A DNA stretch of 64,000 nucleotides from Liolophura sinensis (lineage: Eukaryota; Mollusca; Polyplacophora; Chitonida; Chitonidae). Positions 36,591 to 48,236 of this stretch are shown here, one piece after another. The translations under genes and the position numbers were made by a program. Every line of letters begins with the position of its first letter. Positions within the stretch are counted from its first letter, which is position 1. The notes under the pieces are model-generated. The model saw only the letters and a list, made by a program, of their open reading frames with translations, made no database searches and was not told the DNA's origin. The DNA is taken from contig NC_088300.1 in assembly GCF_032854445.1 (NCBI RefSeq), forward strand, positions 30,611,608 through 30,675,607. Direction: 5' to 3'.

Positions 36591-38029
36591 CAACCCTAAT
36601 ACAACTCATATAGATACATCTATATGCTGACAGCTACGCCAAAATGTGTCGGGGTACATTTTGTCTGAATTCCGCTCTCAGATCATTAATACGTATAGTG
36701 TGAAAATAAATATATCCATATAAGGTATTGGAGGATAGATCAATCTGATATGATTCGAGTGAAATTAAATACCAGAATGGTCTTGTAACATAATCCGTTT
36801 GTCTCAAGCTGAAATTTTGTTGTTAAATGTCAAATACAGTTGAAGTGGAATAAGGTCACTCTTAAATTTCAAAGGTGTATATAAAATTAGTTCATTTTCT
36901 CCATAGATCTACTTGTGTGTCATTGTGTAGTCTATACATGTATTTATTTTCTAATTGTATTAACAGTTCCTAATGGCTAAATTATTACCAATCGTACCAA
37001 CTTGAACGAGCCGTCACAACATTACTGTAACGGTGATAAAAATCATGACTTCATTCGTTTAGACAGCCTTATTTTATGTATCAAGAGTATTGGACAGTTC
37101 AGTGATGACTGTAAATGTAAAATAGCATGTTGGAATTTTGGTTGGAGCTTCCACTAGTAGGTTGTTTTGATTCTGTGTGGTCTCTATCGTCCTTGACAGG
37201 AATTCAGTTCGACTGCCAATTACGGTATAACCACCACTGCACTATTCAGACGGGGTAGGACCAGTCAGTTCTCTGCTCTGTGGGAAAAGCTGGACTTTCT
37301 TAAGCAACATTGCCAGCATGCTTAAAGCAGCATGTGGGCGATGCTATTTATGTTAATTTCTTTAAAAATTTGAAGCCGTTTAAGTTGAAGCACTTAACGT
37401 CTTGGGGTGAAGGGTAATACATTTTCTTTGACAGGTCAGATTTTTTTTGCTGAATTATTTCTGTGGGCAAGTGAAGCTGTGTTGTGTTTTTATACATTTT
37501 TTTTAACGAAGTACAAAATTCCTCCGTCGTTAATTTCAGAGCATTTACTTAATATCTGTTCTGTGGATGTTGTTTTTGTTTGGACTGGAAAGCCTGTCAC
37601 GTGGTGAAGCGTTGACAGGGATCGTTCATTTCATGAAGATGTCTTGTGAACCTGTTTATCCTGCTGCGGAGGATGTTGTTTTCTCGGCATGCAGTCACGT
37701 CAAAATCATCGCTCATGTTCACTTCATTCTTTTCTACAATATAGATCGACTGTGGTTTCACCACTTTTCATTTCTCTACAACCATTTGTAAAGATAAAGT
37801 AACTTTTTTTCGATTGTCAGTTTCATTTAACGTCAATTGGAAATAAATGTTCGCTTTGTTTATTGAAGATTTTGGTATTGCCAATAATGTCACATGATGA
37901 AAAAAAAAACATTGTTTTATTTTTTAACATTTTTGGTGAAGGATTCCAGAGGAAAAGAAAATGAAACAAGTCTAAATGTGCTAAATGTAGTAATAATTCA
38001 GGTTGAGGTTTGTATTACGTGTATGTGAG

Positions 38030-38251
38030 GGGTCTACATGGCCTAGTTAGGGTGCGGATGCAGCATGTTGACCCAAGAGCCCCTTACCAATGTGGTGGCT
38101 GTGAGCTCAAGTCCAGCTCATGCTCGCTTTTTCTCTCAGTCATTGGTTGGAAGTTTTGCCAGCTACAGGTTTCCTCCCACCATAATGCTGGCCAACGTTA
38201 CTAAGTGAAATATTCTTGAATATATTGAAGAACGCCAATAAAATAAATAAG
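38030..38251 (+). mobile_element. SINE family A with tRNA-like head, diverged
   Basis: An A-box-like ATGGCCTAGTTAGGG and B-box-like GTGAGCTCAAGTCC are followed by the core GGTTTCCTCCCACCATAATG and the tail AAGTGAAATATTCTTGAATA...AATAAAATAAATAA. Several internal deletions shorten it relative to the 48237 copy. Confidence 0.75.
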
Positions 38252-39207
38252 CTAATAGGTTTATTAGGTTTAGGTTTATTATTATTAAAATATTATTTTA
38301 AAAACCTTTTATTGATATATGCACCTATACCATTTACCCTGTATATTGAAATATGCATGGTTTTTATATTTGTGTTTTATACTTGGGCACTCCGGTACCT
38401 CCACCTATAAACCCAGCCATTATGACTGAAGTGAAACAATTGAATAAAACTGTAATGGTGTTCTAAAAATTTGGTGTATAATTGCACTTGTACTAGTATT
38501 GTTCTACATACATGTCCGTCTGCTGGGACAAAACAATTTCTTGGAAGTTGCAGATGGCTGACGCTGATGTCTGTTTCAGTGTCAACATAGACATACTAGT
38601 GATGAGTTTCGGTCATGTCATCATTTGATGCCTAACCTCTGAGTACATTAGCCTGGACTGTGTATATCACCAGATCTATACTGACTTTATAACAGTATCA
38701 TTTAATTTGTCTCTCACCATCCCTGGAAAATTGTCCATTATGAAGGGAAATTATACGAAAGAGCTAATCAATTTTTTGACAAAGGAAGACTAATGACTGT
38801 TGATATTTATAATTAAAAATGCCTGGAGGCCCATGGTTTTATCATATTTCTTTTCTTCTGTTTTTTTTTTTTGTTTTGTTTTTCATATACATGGTTATTT
38901 TTCCACCCCAACATCATTAGCATTAAAAATTTGGAGCACTATTTGTAAGTGATGAATTGATTGTCATGACAACGATCAACTTTATAGTTTCATACTTTGT
39001 TCTAGTCATTAAAGCTCTCAGCTTGCCCATTATGAAGTTCATATTGTATTCAATTGAGCTTCATTATATATTCATGTCAACATGTGTCAATGTACAATGC
39101 ACAAGATCAAAAAGTGCATGTTTGTTCTAGTATAGAAATTTTACATGTAAATCACAGGCTTGATCCCTTCTAGTGTAATTTCAATAGCTGATGGTATAAA
39201 ACTATTA

Positions 39208-39273
39208 TTATTACTGCAGATCGTCATGGGTTTCCTCTTATTATTACTGCAGATGGTCATGGGTTTCCTCTCA
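39208..39273. repeat. 33-bp tandem duplication (2 copies)
   Basis: TTATTACTGCAGATCGTCAT with its following 13 bases is repeated at 39241 with two changes. The second copy runs into SINE family A sequence (GGTCATGGGTTTCCTC), so the duplication arose within or at the edge of that SINE. Confidence 0.8.
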
Positions 39274-39340
39274 CAGTCATACAAGTAAGATATTCTTGAG
39301 TAAGGGCATAACACACCTATCAAATATATAAATAAATTAT
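39245..39340 (+). mobile_element. Decayed 3' fragment of SINE family A
   Basis: GATGGTCATGGGTTTCCTCT, AGTAAGATATTCTTGAGTAA and CACCTATCAAATATATAAAT follow the family order with many changes. No target duplication is visible. Confidence 0.65.
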
Positions 39341-39595
39341 TAATATATTTACTAGATGCATGTATACATGCACGCATAGGTTACAGCATGTAGTGATCCC
39401 AAAGATATGTTGAATTTACCACATGTACGTCTATTTGAAATTGTTTACATGGATTTCTTTCACCTCTAACCAGACAGGCAATTTTCTTTGCTTTTTCATA
39501 ATTCATGCACATTTTGCCTGTTTTATGTTAGCAGGTTTATCTTTGCGTCAAGCTTTAATCTGGATTTAATTTTTTTACACATTACATAAATGTAT

Positions 39596-39732
39596 TTATT
39601 TATTTGATTGGTGTTTTACGCCGTACTCAAGAATATTTCACTTACATGATGGCGGCCAGCATTATGGTGGGAGGCAACCATGCAGAACCCAGAGGAAACC
39701 CACGACCATCTGCAGGTTGCTGCAGACCTTCC
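39596..39732 (-). mobile_element. Short form of SINE family A, inverted, with target duplication
   Basis: The plus strand shows TTTATTTGATTGGTGTTTTA, then CGCCGTACTCAAGAATATTT, CAGCATTATGGTGGG and finally CAGACCTTCC, so on its own strand it starts at GGAAGGTCTG. The flanks CATTACATAAATGTA (39581-39595) and CATTACATGAATGTA (39733-39747) match at 14 of 15 positions. Confidence 0.87.
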
Positions 39733-41505
39733 CATTACATGAATGTAAACTGTACATGTAGTTTTCCATTACATCTGATCATGACACATACATTGAAATT
39801 AAGTGGTTTTTGTATTGGTGTAATGAACATAATCAAGTACAATTCAAGCAACGATGTCCTGACTGAGCTGTCATGAAATTCCATGTTAAACATTGGGACA
39901 GGTTTTCTAGGCCCCAGTTTGCCAGCCCGCTATTCCCACTGCAGATGTATTCCCACATATGTTCCCGTCTTCATCAGAACCCAGTTGGATACACATGTTC
40001 TTCTGGTGGCATAAAACATGCGTTGCAGCAAAGGCCAACTTTGTGTAATCACGGCCCTGTGAGATGATCGCCCAATCGGCGTCTGCGCTATCAGGATTAA
40101 CCGAGTCCAGATCACGACTCAATTGCTTTGGTAAATGCGATGGTGATATTTGTCGATTTGACAGGTTTGCGAAGCAGGAATTTGTCTGTGGCCCTTTCAT
40201 CTGTGTCACAAGTATTGGCGAATTTGTTCCCAATCTATTGATTTTCGGGAATAACCTAGTTACCCATGGCAGCATAGTTTTTTTTTTTTTCGGTACCCCT
40301 CTCACTCAATCATTAAACAACAAAGAAATGGGTTGAGAAAAAAAAAATGCTAGAAATACTAGACTGTTTTTAATACAAAATGCTTCTCAAAAGCAGTGAA
40401 AATAGATATGATATGAATTTCAAGAAGCTGTAAGAATCCCCATACAAATAGTTTGGGGTAAGTAAATATGGGTCTCAAGTGAGCTCACAGATATTGGAAA
40501 ATTGTCGAGGGCCCAAACCCGGGTTGATTGTTAATCTAGGCAGGGTGAAGCAGAAACATATAGATTTTCTGACGCAGTAAGTGGGGCGAATAAGAAACCC
40601 CATTTCTCTTTTTAGTCTGCAACATCTTGCGCAAATATCTCGTATGTAAGTTGTTGAATGATGTGGTCAAGAAATGGGGAGAGGAAGCGCATTTCTCCTG
40701 GGGTTTGATGATGCTCTGTGGGATATTGATATGTCTGTTTTCCACCTTTGTAGACAAGCTCAGAGCATCTTTGGTTCAATTTGATTCAAGAAATATGAAT
40801 GTCTTTGTTCGGCAAAATCCAGTAGTTCAGTACATTTCATTTTTGTTGGCATTGCCATTGATATCTGTGAGGCAATATGGATATAATAGAAATCATTTCT
40901 AATATGATCTACTGCCTGATTTTTTTCCCTGCCCAGTTTAAATGTGCTATTTTTGATAGGTATTAATCTCAACAATCTATTGTGTAATTTCACCGACCTT
41001 TTTTTTTTAGATGATTTACACATGTGAACTGCCCTATATGTACCATATAGAAGTATTGTGTAACTACATGTATGTGTTATATGCCAAGCTACCCTCCTGT
41101 GTCTATACATGTATTAACTCCTTCATAAAGTAACTAAATCTTTCTGATGTACATGGTGGGAGGAAAAACACACTGATTTACCTCTTTTTGATGTGTGCGA
41201 GTAATATTATGGACACCGGTCAGCTTGATTTATCACAAGTCTACCTGCTAGTGTTTGTGTATGGTCAAACCTCGAACATGGTTCTAGCCTGGGGATAGTT
41301 GAAAGAAAATGAAATTATTGAGTGTTTATGTTTGTTTACAGCCCAGCACTTGACATGCCCCTAGTGCTATTGATTCCTGGCTTCCACCTAGCGCTACGAA
41401 CTGAAGAATCGATAATTATTGTGCCAATTTTGTCCAAAATGTTTTCAGCTTTCCCAAACCATGTCCCAATGAGCCAATGAATCGAACTGCATGGAAAGTA
41501 CTCCA

Positions 41506-41524
41506 GGGTCAAGGTCAAGGGTCA
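41506..41524 (+). promoter_or_regulatory. Cluster of three nuclear-receptor half-sites
   Basis: GGGTCA (41506-41511), AGGTCA (41512-41517) and GGGTCA (41519-41524) are direct repeats with 0 and 1 bp spacing. The middle one lies inside TCAAGGTCA, the extended half-site used by ERR/SF-1-type monomeric receptors. It sits in a homopolymer-poor island (about 41340-41760) about 2.3 kb upstream of the LNS2 exon. Binding is inferred. Confidence 0.3.
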
Positions 41525-42788
41525 TCTCCATGGCGATTGAGAGGGAGGTAAATTATCTTCTCCTCAGTGCACATGAGAGGCCCAACTCAGAGCCTCGGCA
41601 GCCGTATCAATCACAGTAACATCTCTATTTGGTCGTGGGTCTGCCTCCATACTTCGACTAGCCTCTCCCCACAGCCTAATCAATGGTACTCATTGTTCTC
41701 TTCTGAACATGACCGGAACTAACGACTTCGGCCATTGACTCCTGATGCCCATTAATTGGCATTCTTTTTATATACTTGATTGGTAAGACCAGCCAATTCT
41801 TTGAACACATCCCAACAGTTTGCCTGGTAATTCGCAGGGCAGCCCATAAGATCTGCAAGATAAAATTTTGCAACTTCCACACATGCCATTCAGTCTGATT
41901 GGGGTTTGTTTGAAAAACACGTCAGATGGTCTCAATCGTTACATACATGTACGTGTACATTTATGCCCTTATCACAAGCATGATTTCTGATATGTCTTAT
42001 TCAAATTAGGGAAGCAATTTGAATTTTATCTACAACCAAACTGTCACCAGGAAATCTTGTGTTGTCTGTCTATTCAGTCAGATGATATCTTCACATGTTT
42101 GACAGGAGCTGTTAAGGCCTAAATAGTGTTAAACAGCTTTAAAATACCTTTAGGATTGTGCAAGATAAGAACAACACCATCTCAGCCATTTAGTTTTTCT
42201 ACAGTTTAACTTTGGCCAGGGCTGGGGAATGTTGACCAACTTTTTTCAACATCTACATGAAAGCTGATTTTAACAAGATGGTGGCATTTAGTTGAAAGAA
42301 GAATGTTGGATCTCAGAGCAAAACTGTTCTATCTTTCTTGCTATGACTACAATTCTGAAAATTAAAAGGACATTGGGTTGTTATTGGTATCTAGATTTAT
42401 TGCTATTTGGAAAAAAATGTCAACGTCAATGTAATTCTTGGATTGCTGTTATAGTGGTATTGTTGAATTATTACATAATGTAATATAAGAAGTGACCTTG
42501 AAAAGAAGACATGACCTTGGCATCCTAAGAAAAATTGATCTGTAGATGTTCATCAAGGGGTTGAAAGTCTTTCTTTGAAATATGACTATCTGGTGGCCTT
42601 CAACTATTTACTTGATCATTAGTTGGGCTGGGTGAGGGTCTGGGGGTAACTTGTTGGCACCGTATCAGTCAGTCAGGCGGCCAGCCTCTATTCCGTCTCC
42701 AGCCATTGCAAATGCTATTAATCTCCTCTGCAGATCTGCGTAAATGGTGGCAAGACAAGGGGTGACCAAATTTGGCCAATTTGTATGT

Positions 42789-42804
42789 GGTTTCCATGGA
42801 AACC
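42789..42804. promoter_or_regulatory. Perfect 16-bp palindromic X-box-like site
   Basis: GGTTTCCATGGAAACC is a perfect palindrome and fits the two-half-site form of RFX-factor X-boxes. RFX factors act in ciliated and neural cells, so a site in a neurexin intron, about 1 kb before the LNS2 exon, is plausible as an enhancer element. Sequence is the only evidence. Confidence 0.35.
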
Positions 42805-43861
42805 CCAGCTGATCAGTTTTGATGAAGTACATGTCTAGAACATTTAGCAGTAAACTGTTATTGTTTGTTCACAGTACGTCTGCTTCATTTACAAAAACTT
42901 GGTGGTTCAAGGACAAAGGATTATTTACATTTGTTTACCTTTTTGTATCATGTTAAATTATTCAAATGTCAAACAGAGGCCACAGAACTATTTCCTTTTT
43001 GTCTGGTTATGGGTCATTTTTGTCATGATTACTCAAAACTTTTATATAAAGCTGGTATGTTGGTGAAATTTCTGTATGCCTTATGTCAAAATAATCCTTA
43101 AAACTTGCGGAAATGGACACAGGTTGCCTCGGGTTTGATGCGGTTAGTGACAGAGTTTGTGGTTCTGTGGTTTGTCCTGTGGTTTTGTACCCATACAGTG
43201 TGTACACCATGTCAAATCTCAAGCAACTACTGTATCAGCCAATTCAGACAAGACAGTTCAGAGATTGGACAATCAAGCAGGGTACATGTAGCCCAATGCA
43301 TTGCTCTGTCTATTGGTTGTTTTGTTGAATTTTTGACGTTTTCCAATTTAAAATGATCACTCACTTAATAACAAGAGGTCTGAGTGCAAGATAACATCAG
43401 CTGTTTTGCAGGATGTCGCAGCTATAGGAAATTTGCGCTTGTTTGTTTTGTTTTCTTTTTTAAACCTGTGAGCATTAACAGGAAAACTTTGAAATCTGTT
43501 ACATTAATAACGAATGATCTTGGAAGGTCGTCATTAAGTGCTTTGCAGTTGCCTGAATTGTGTTGAAGGAGTTTTCTTGCACATCTTTTGTGTACCTTTT
43601 CTGTGTACCTGTTCATCATGTCTAATAAATGTAGGACAGCCTTTAAGTCATGTTTTCTATGAATTGTCATGAAATATGCAGTTTTAATGAGAATTTCCTA
43701 TCCCTTTTCATTTTCACAACTACATACCTATATCTCACTGTTTCTTTTCTATGGGGATATTTCTAAAATCAATAAATATATATATAACAAAAAAGTCTTT
43801 CCTTTGAACAGATTTTACTTTAGTACAGCTGTGATCTCATTCTACTTTTTTTCCTTCGCAG

Positions 43862-44008
43862 CAAAAACACCATCTGAAGCGACATTTTTTGGTGCTCACT
43901 ACTTGTCATATGACCTGTCTAGCCGTGGTGACCCCATCGTTAGCAATGTGGATGAGGTTAATCTGCAGTTCCGTACCAGACAGGCCAATGGACTGCTCTT
44001 CTACACAG
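43862..44008 (+). CDS. Alpha-neurexin, second coding exon: start of LNS2
   Basis: The exon is 147 nt (49 codons), phase 1 at both ends, bounded by a strong CAG acceptor and a GTAGGT donor. Joined to the previous exon, the split codon becomes Ala and the reading continues AKTPSEATFFGAHYLSYDLS. This corresponds to the start of LNS2 in known neurexins, whose hallmark is a short linker, then ATF-G, then YDLS. Further matches are DEVNLQFRTRQANGLLFYTG. It joins EGF1 directly to LNS2, which is the form without a splice-site-1 insert. The open frame continues past the donor for about 50 codons; that is read-through into the intron and not coding. Confidence 0.93.
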
Positions 44009-44257
44009 GTAGGTCACATTTAATAGTGTCAGGCAAACATTCACAGAATTCAAGTGGTATATCGTATTCCATCATCACACACAGAACTGGAAACCAGAAA
44101 AATCTTATTACGGTAGACATGTATTTGATACGGTCAAATTATGACCAAAATCAACATCCATTTTAATTTATTTACTGTAATTCTTCAACCATTTTGCATG
44201 ATTGCGACATATTTATTCAGGGATGCTTTGAGTTCATAATTCTGTGTAGACTTATTA

Positions 44258-44260
<3 letters not shown>

Positions 44261-44296
<36 letters not shown>

Positions 44297-44303
44297 ATGT
44301 ATG
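44261..44303. repeat. (TA)n microsatellite ending in GTGTGTATGTATG
   Basis: About fourteen TA units are followed by a short GT/ATGT segment. It is likely polymorphic in length. Confidence 0.9.
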
Positions 44304-44851
44304 TTAAATTATACTTTCTGTGAAACCTCTAAGATGACCCACTCAATAAACCAAAATAGCTTTATCTCTAAAATCAAATTTAAAAAGAGCTTGAATCACA
44401 CTTACGGTTACTATTTTATGTGTGAAGAGGTTGAGGAATTAGGGTGCACGTAAGTGTGTCACATACACATATAATTTAAGAAGCAGTTATACGGCCAAGT
44501 GATAAGATTCAGTCACCAGAACACATAGGTTTCTTCTCTTCTGTGGACAGAGAATTTGTGGATTCCCCCGTTCTCACTGTTTGTGGCGCCTTCATTGCCT
44601 TCATCGGTGACAATATGGAGTTGACAGTGAATGTGTCAGTTCATGCCATGTAACACACATTGGTCTCCCACCAATTTGTCTGTAACATTATCAGGAACTT
44701 AACCAAAGGCTGGCCTGTCTAGAGGTTTGCTCTGTGCACTCTTAGTTTCCTCATTCCATAAGCAGTGGGAATAAAAAAGAGCTTTACAGTTTAAGGTTTT
44801 CATTAAGAAGTGCCTTGTTTCTTCATGTAACACTATAGAAATTTACAGCTC

Positions 44852-45010
44852 AGCTCTACCCTTGTCTGCATACAGAAAAAGTCACAAGCCATGAAAAGAG
44901 CATTTTGTGTCTGTCTGTATTAATAAACATTAGCTCTACCCTTGTCTGCATACAGAAAAAGTCACAGCCATGAAAAGAGCATTTTGTGTCTGTCTGTATT
45001 AATAAACATT
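44852..45010. repeat. Near-identical 80-bp tandem duplication
   Basis: AGCTCTACCCTTGTCTGCAT begins both copies, at 44852 and 44932, and both end with GTATTAATAAACATT. The only difference I see is one A missing from the second copy (CACAAGCC against CACAGCC). Such identity in a fast-evolving intron points to a recent event or an assembly duplication. Confidence 0.92.
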
Positions 45011-45286
45011 AGCCATGTCCAGTGGGGTTACAAGATAGCACAGCGTGCTGCCCTGTGCTCATCACTTTTCACTTGGGGCAGTGTTTTCCCAGACAGACTG
45101 GGATATATTCTATTAGACAATGTACCATGGCTTTGAGGTGTAAACAAACCCATGTCCCCTTGTACATAACATATGGTTGTTTATATAGCTCGTTAGATGC
45201 AGACTCCATCTGCCCATTTCTCATATCCACAAAAGAATCCAGGGAACTTTGTATAAATGATAAAGTCTTGGTTATATTCATTTCAT

Positions 45287-45370
45287 CACACACACACGCA
45301 CACGCACACGCGCACGCGCACGCGCGCACGCACGCACGCACGTACGTACGTACGTATGTGTGTATGTATG
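45287..45370. repeat. 84-nt uninterrupted alternating pyrimidine-purine tract
   Basis: A compound microsatellite runs from CACACA through CGCACACG and CGCGCACG to ACGTACGTACGT and TGTGTATGTATG. Every step from 45287 to 45370 alternates pyrimidine and purine. The GC-rich middle makes it a strong candidate for left-handed Z-DNA. Open frames on both strands here are repeat artefacts. Confidence 0.9.
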
Positions 45371-45399
45371 AAAATTTAATTCTAGAAATTGTTTACTTA

Positions 45400-45472
45400 T
45401 ATTTATTTAATTGATGTTTTATGCCATCCTGAAGAATATTTCACTCTATGTGATGGCACCTAGAATACTATT
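45400..45472 (-). mobile_element. 3' fragment of SINE family A, inverted
   Basis: TTTATTTAATTGATGTTTTA followed by TGCCATCCTGAAGAATATTT and CACT is the inverted tail and 3' core of the family. The rest is missing. A second shorter tail-like piece (TTTATTTATTTAATTAATGT) follows at 45501-45537. Confidence 0.65.
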
Positions 45473-46550
45473 AATATTCTCTGTCAGTTCTGAATTTGAT
45501 TTTATTTATTTAATTAATGTTTAATAATTCCATACTGTTAGTTTAATTGGCGGAGGAAACTGGAGCACCTGGGATAAAGCAAGACTTTTGGCAAGTTACT
45601 AACAAACCATCTTACATACAGACTTGCATACCACACTGATGGAATACAAGTGGTTTTAAGGGGCCCCATTAATAATGTCGGTGGGCAACAATAAAAAAAT
45701 TCCTTGTCCAGTTCTGGGATTGAACCTACACCTAGCACTGTAGCTTTGGTCCTCTTTCATTGTTAAGACATATAAGTTACTTATAGCTGTCTGTTTATTT
45801 CTCACATCATGTTCGACACCTTGAAGTGGATACTGCACATTGAGTCTAGCTATTGTCAGTTTTGATTAAGTTTTTGACATCCCATGAAGGACTATTTACT
45901 TGTTATGGGTTTCCTTGTAAAGAGAAACAATATCTTAGAGATTAGATGTATCTGACAATAGGCATGATGTACGGGCTGTCAGTTGACAGATCCTGTTTTT
46001 TTTTTTTCTTTTAAATGTCACCCAGCCATTATAGGATCTGATAAGTCTTTTTGTTGCTGGCCTTGTAACCGAATACTGTTTGAGACCTTTAAATGGCACC
46101 TCTTCACACTGGCGAACTCCTCTGGCCACTTAATTTCAGGGTTTCAATTTCGTCATGTGCTAAAATGGCTGTCTTAGAAGGGCTGTTTGCAACAGACAGT
46201 AGATAATTATATATGTGGCAGTTTTTAAATTCGTACATAGGAATTTCTGTAAATGACCTCTTAGGCAATCCTGAATTGGCAGATCGCCTATTTTGGATTG
46301 TTGACTGAAGTTGACATGTTTCACTCAAGTGGACAATGAAAAACCGTAACCTGTAAGCTGTCAATATATCTTCTGCCGTAATAATAGTAAAGGCCACTTG
46401 GCTTTGTGATGTAAAATTAAGGCTATATTTTTGGAGTTTAGCCCACACCATTGGAATTTCATCAATCACACTTGAGTTAAAAGTTAAAACCTCGTAACTT
46501 ATATTTAACAACTGGAGCATTTAGGAAGGTTCCATTATTGATTCCTTGGC

Positions 46551-47233
46551 AGATTTCTCCTATGCATGTGTATATGTATTGGACTACAGATTTCTCCTAT
46601 GCATGTGTATATGTATTGGACTACAGATTTCTCCTGTGCATGTGTATATGTATTGGACTACAGATTTCTCCTATGCATGTGTATATGTATTGGACTACAG
46701 ATTTCTCCTGTGCATGTGTATATGTATTGGACTACAGATTTCTCCTGTGCATGTATATATGTATTGGACTACAGATTTGTATATGTATTGGACTACAGAT
46801 TTCTCCTATGCATGTGTATATGTATTGGACTACAGATTTCTCCTGTGCATGTGTATATGTATTGGACTACAGATTTCTCCTATGCATGTATATATGTATT
46901 GGACTACAGATTTCTCCTAGGCATGTGTATATGTATTGGACTACAGATTTCTCCTGTGCATGTGTATATGTATTGGACTACAGATTTCTCCTGTGCATGT
47001 ATATATGTATTGGACTACAGATTTGTATATGTATTGGACTACAGATTTCTCCTATGCATGTGTATATGTATTGGACTACAGATTTCTCCTGTGCATGTGT
47101 ATATGTATTGGACTACAGATTTCTCCTATGCATGTATATATGTATTGGACTACAGATTTCTCCTATGCATATGTATATGTATTGGACTGCAGATTTCTCC
47201 TATGCATGTGTACATGTACATGTATTAGACTGC
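46551..47233. repeat. 37-bp minisatellite with a 246-bp higher-order period, 19 units
   Basis: The unit is AGATTTCTCCTATGCATGTG followed by TATATGTATTGGACTAC, with variants TAT/TGT/TAG after CTCC. Units 7 (46773-46796) and 14 (47019-47042) are shortened to 24 bp by the same 13-bp deletion. They are exactly 246 bp apart, equal to six full units plus one short one. The last unit is 43 bp and carries an added GTACATGTACATG-like segment. As 37 is not a multiple of 3, all three frames remain open over much of the array; the resulting 233- and 220-residue frames are artefacts. Confidence 0.93.
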
Positions 47234-48236
47234 AATTAGTGTACATGATCAAGTTAAATCTTAAAAGAGATAAACATTAGAAGAGATATTATGTCTAAAA
47301 GGCTGTACATGTAGTAATGTGAAAAGGCCGGTTCACTCTGCTTTACAGAGGAATGCACTCTTTTGTTTTGGCTCTTATATAACTTCTGTTTAATTAATTT
47401 ATTTTTAATTTCGAGCTGTATGTCAAGCCAAGGCAGGCCCGTCATGTAAAACCTGGGGTCAAATTTAGTCAAGAGGGTGAATACAGAATTTTTGAAGTTT
47501 GCCGATTTTTCCCAGCCTAAGTGTATAACATAAAAGTTTATAGAGGTCAATACAGTATCCACTTAAATAAATATATTAAGTTTTAAAAATAGCTTTAAAT
47601 GGTTTGTGCCATGTTCATTTGAAGGGAAGGTTTGTTTTATAGAATATGTAGGTTACATTTTGTTTGGCATGTTGTACCAAATTCTGTGTCTATTTACATC
47701 AAAGGGTTAAAAATCTGTCATTTTATCTTTGATCAAAACCATTAGTTATGACAGCCAAAATCAACACCAGGGATTGCAGGTTAGAATTTGAAAGTGAGAA
47801 AATAATTGAAAACAAACAAGACGAGATTGTGGTTGGCTGTTGATAATGAGATTGGCTACAGACACCATCGTTAAAATACCAGATCTGAAATGTTTCCTTT
47901 GGGAAGATAAATGAGGTCAGGTTTAGTATAACTTTGATGAAGATCAAACCAAGTGATAATTACATAACTTTTAATATTTAAAATGATATCATGATAACGA
48001 TTTATTTAAGCAGTTTATGTATTCAGGGACTGTAATTGTCTGACTTCCATAGGGTTTGCATTCATAGAATTTCTTGTATAATGATACAGTCTTGGTCATG
48101 ATTCATTTGACTGTATCGGAGGAAAGAGCTATTAATGAAGTAATTAGTTCGGGAAAACCTTAATGTCATTATACATTAGGATCACAGTTTACATAAAACC
48201 ACGCTGTATAAGACACCTTTTTCTTTGGTGTTCATT

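Larger units (their letters stand above)
17478..43861 (+). other. Neurexin intron between EGF1 and LNS2 (26.4 kb)
   Basis: The intron has a GTAAGT donor and a pyrimidine-rich CTTTTTTTCCTTCGCAG acceptor, and joins two phase-1 exons. Vertebrate alpha-neurexins place alternative splice site 1 at this point, with small optional exons; none was recognised here, but exons of 10-60 nt cannot be excluded by eye. It contains SINE copies at 24476-24735, 30353-30432, 32661-32798, 38030-38251, 39245-39340 and 39596-39732, a fold-back element (31879-32008), four minor tandem repeats, a G-rich tract (26624-26684) and several motif-rich islands listed separately. Long T runs (18-19) occur at about 17862 and 36137. 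All longer open frames here look spurious. Confidence 0.85.

Noticed and set aside
44009-44166. Continuation of the LNS2 frame past 44008
   Set aside because: A GTAGGT donor sits exactly where similarity to neurexins stops, and the next exon resumes in matching phase; the continuation is intron read-through.
45022-45414. 130-codon frame rich in His-Ala-Arg repeats, and its antisense counterpart
   Set aside because: Created by the alternating CA/CG/CGTA microsatellite.
46538-47239. Open frames of 233 and 220 codons in overlapping plus-strand frames
   Set aside because: They lie in the 37-bp minisatellite. All three frames are open because the unit has no stop in any frame, and the peptides are pure repeats.
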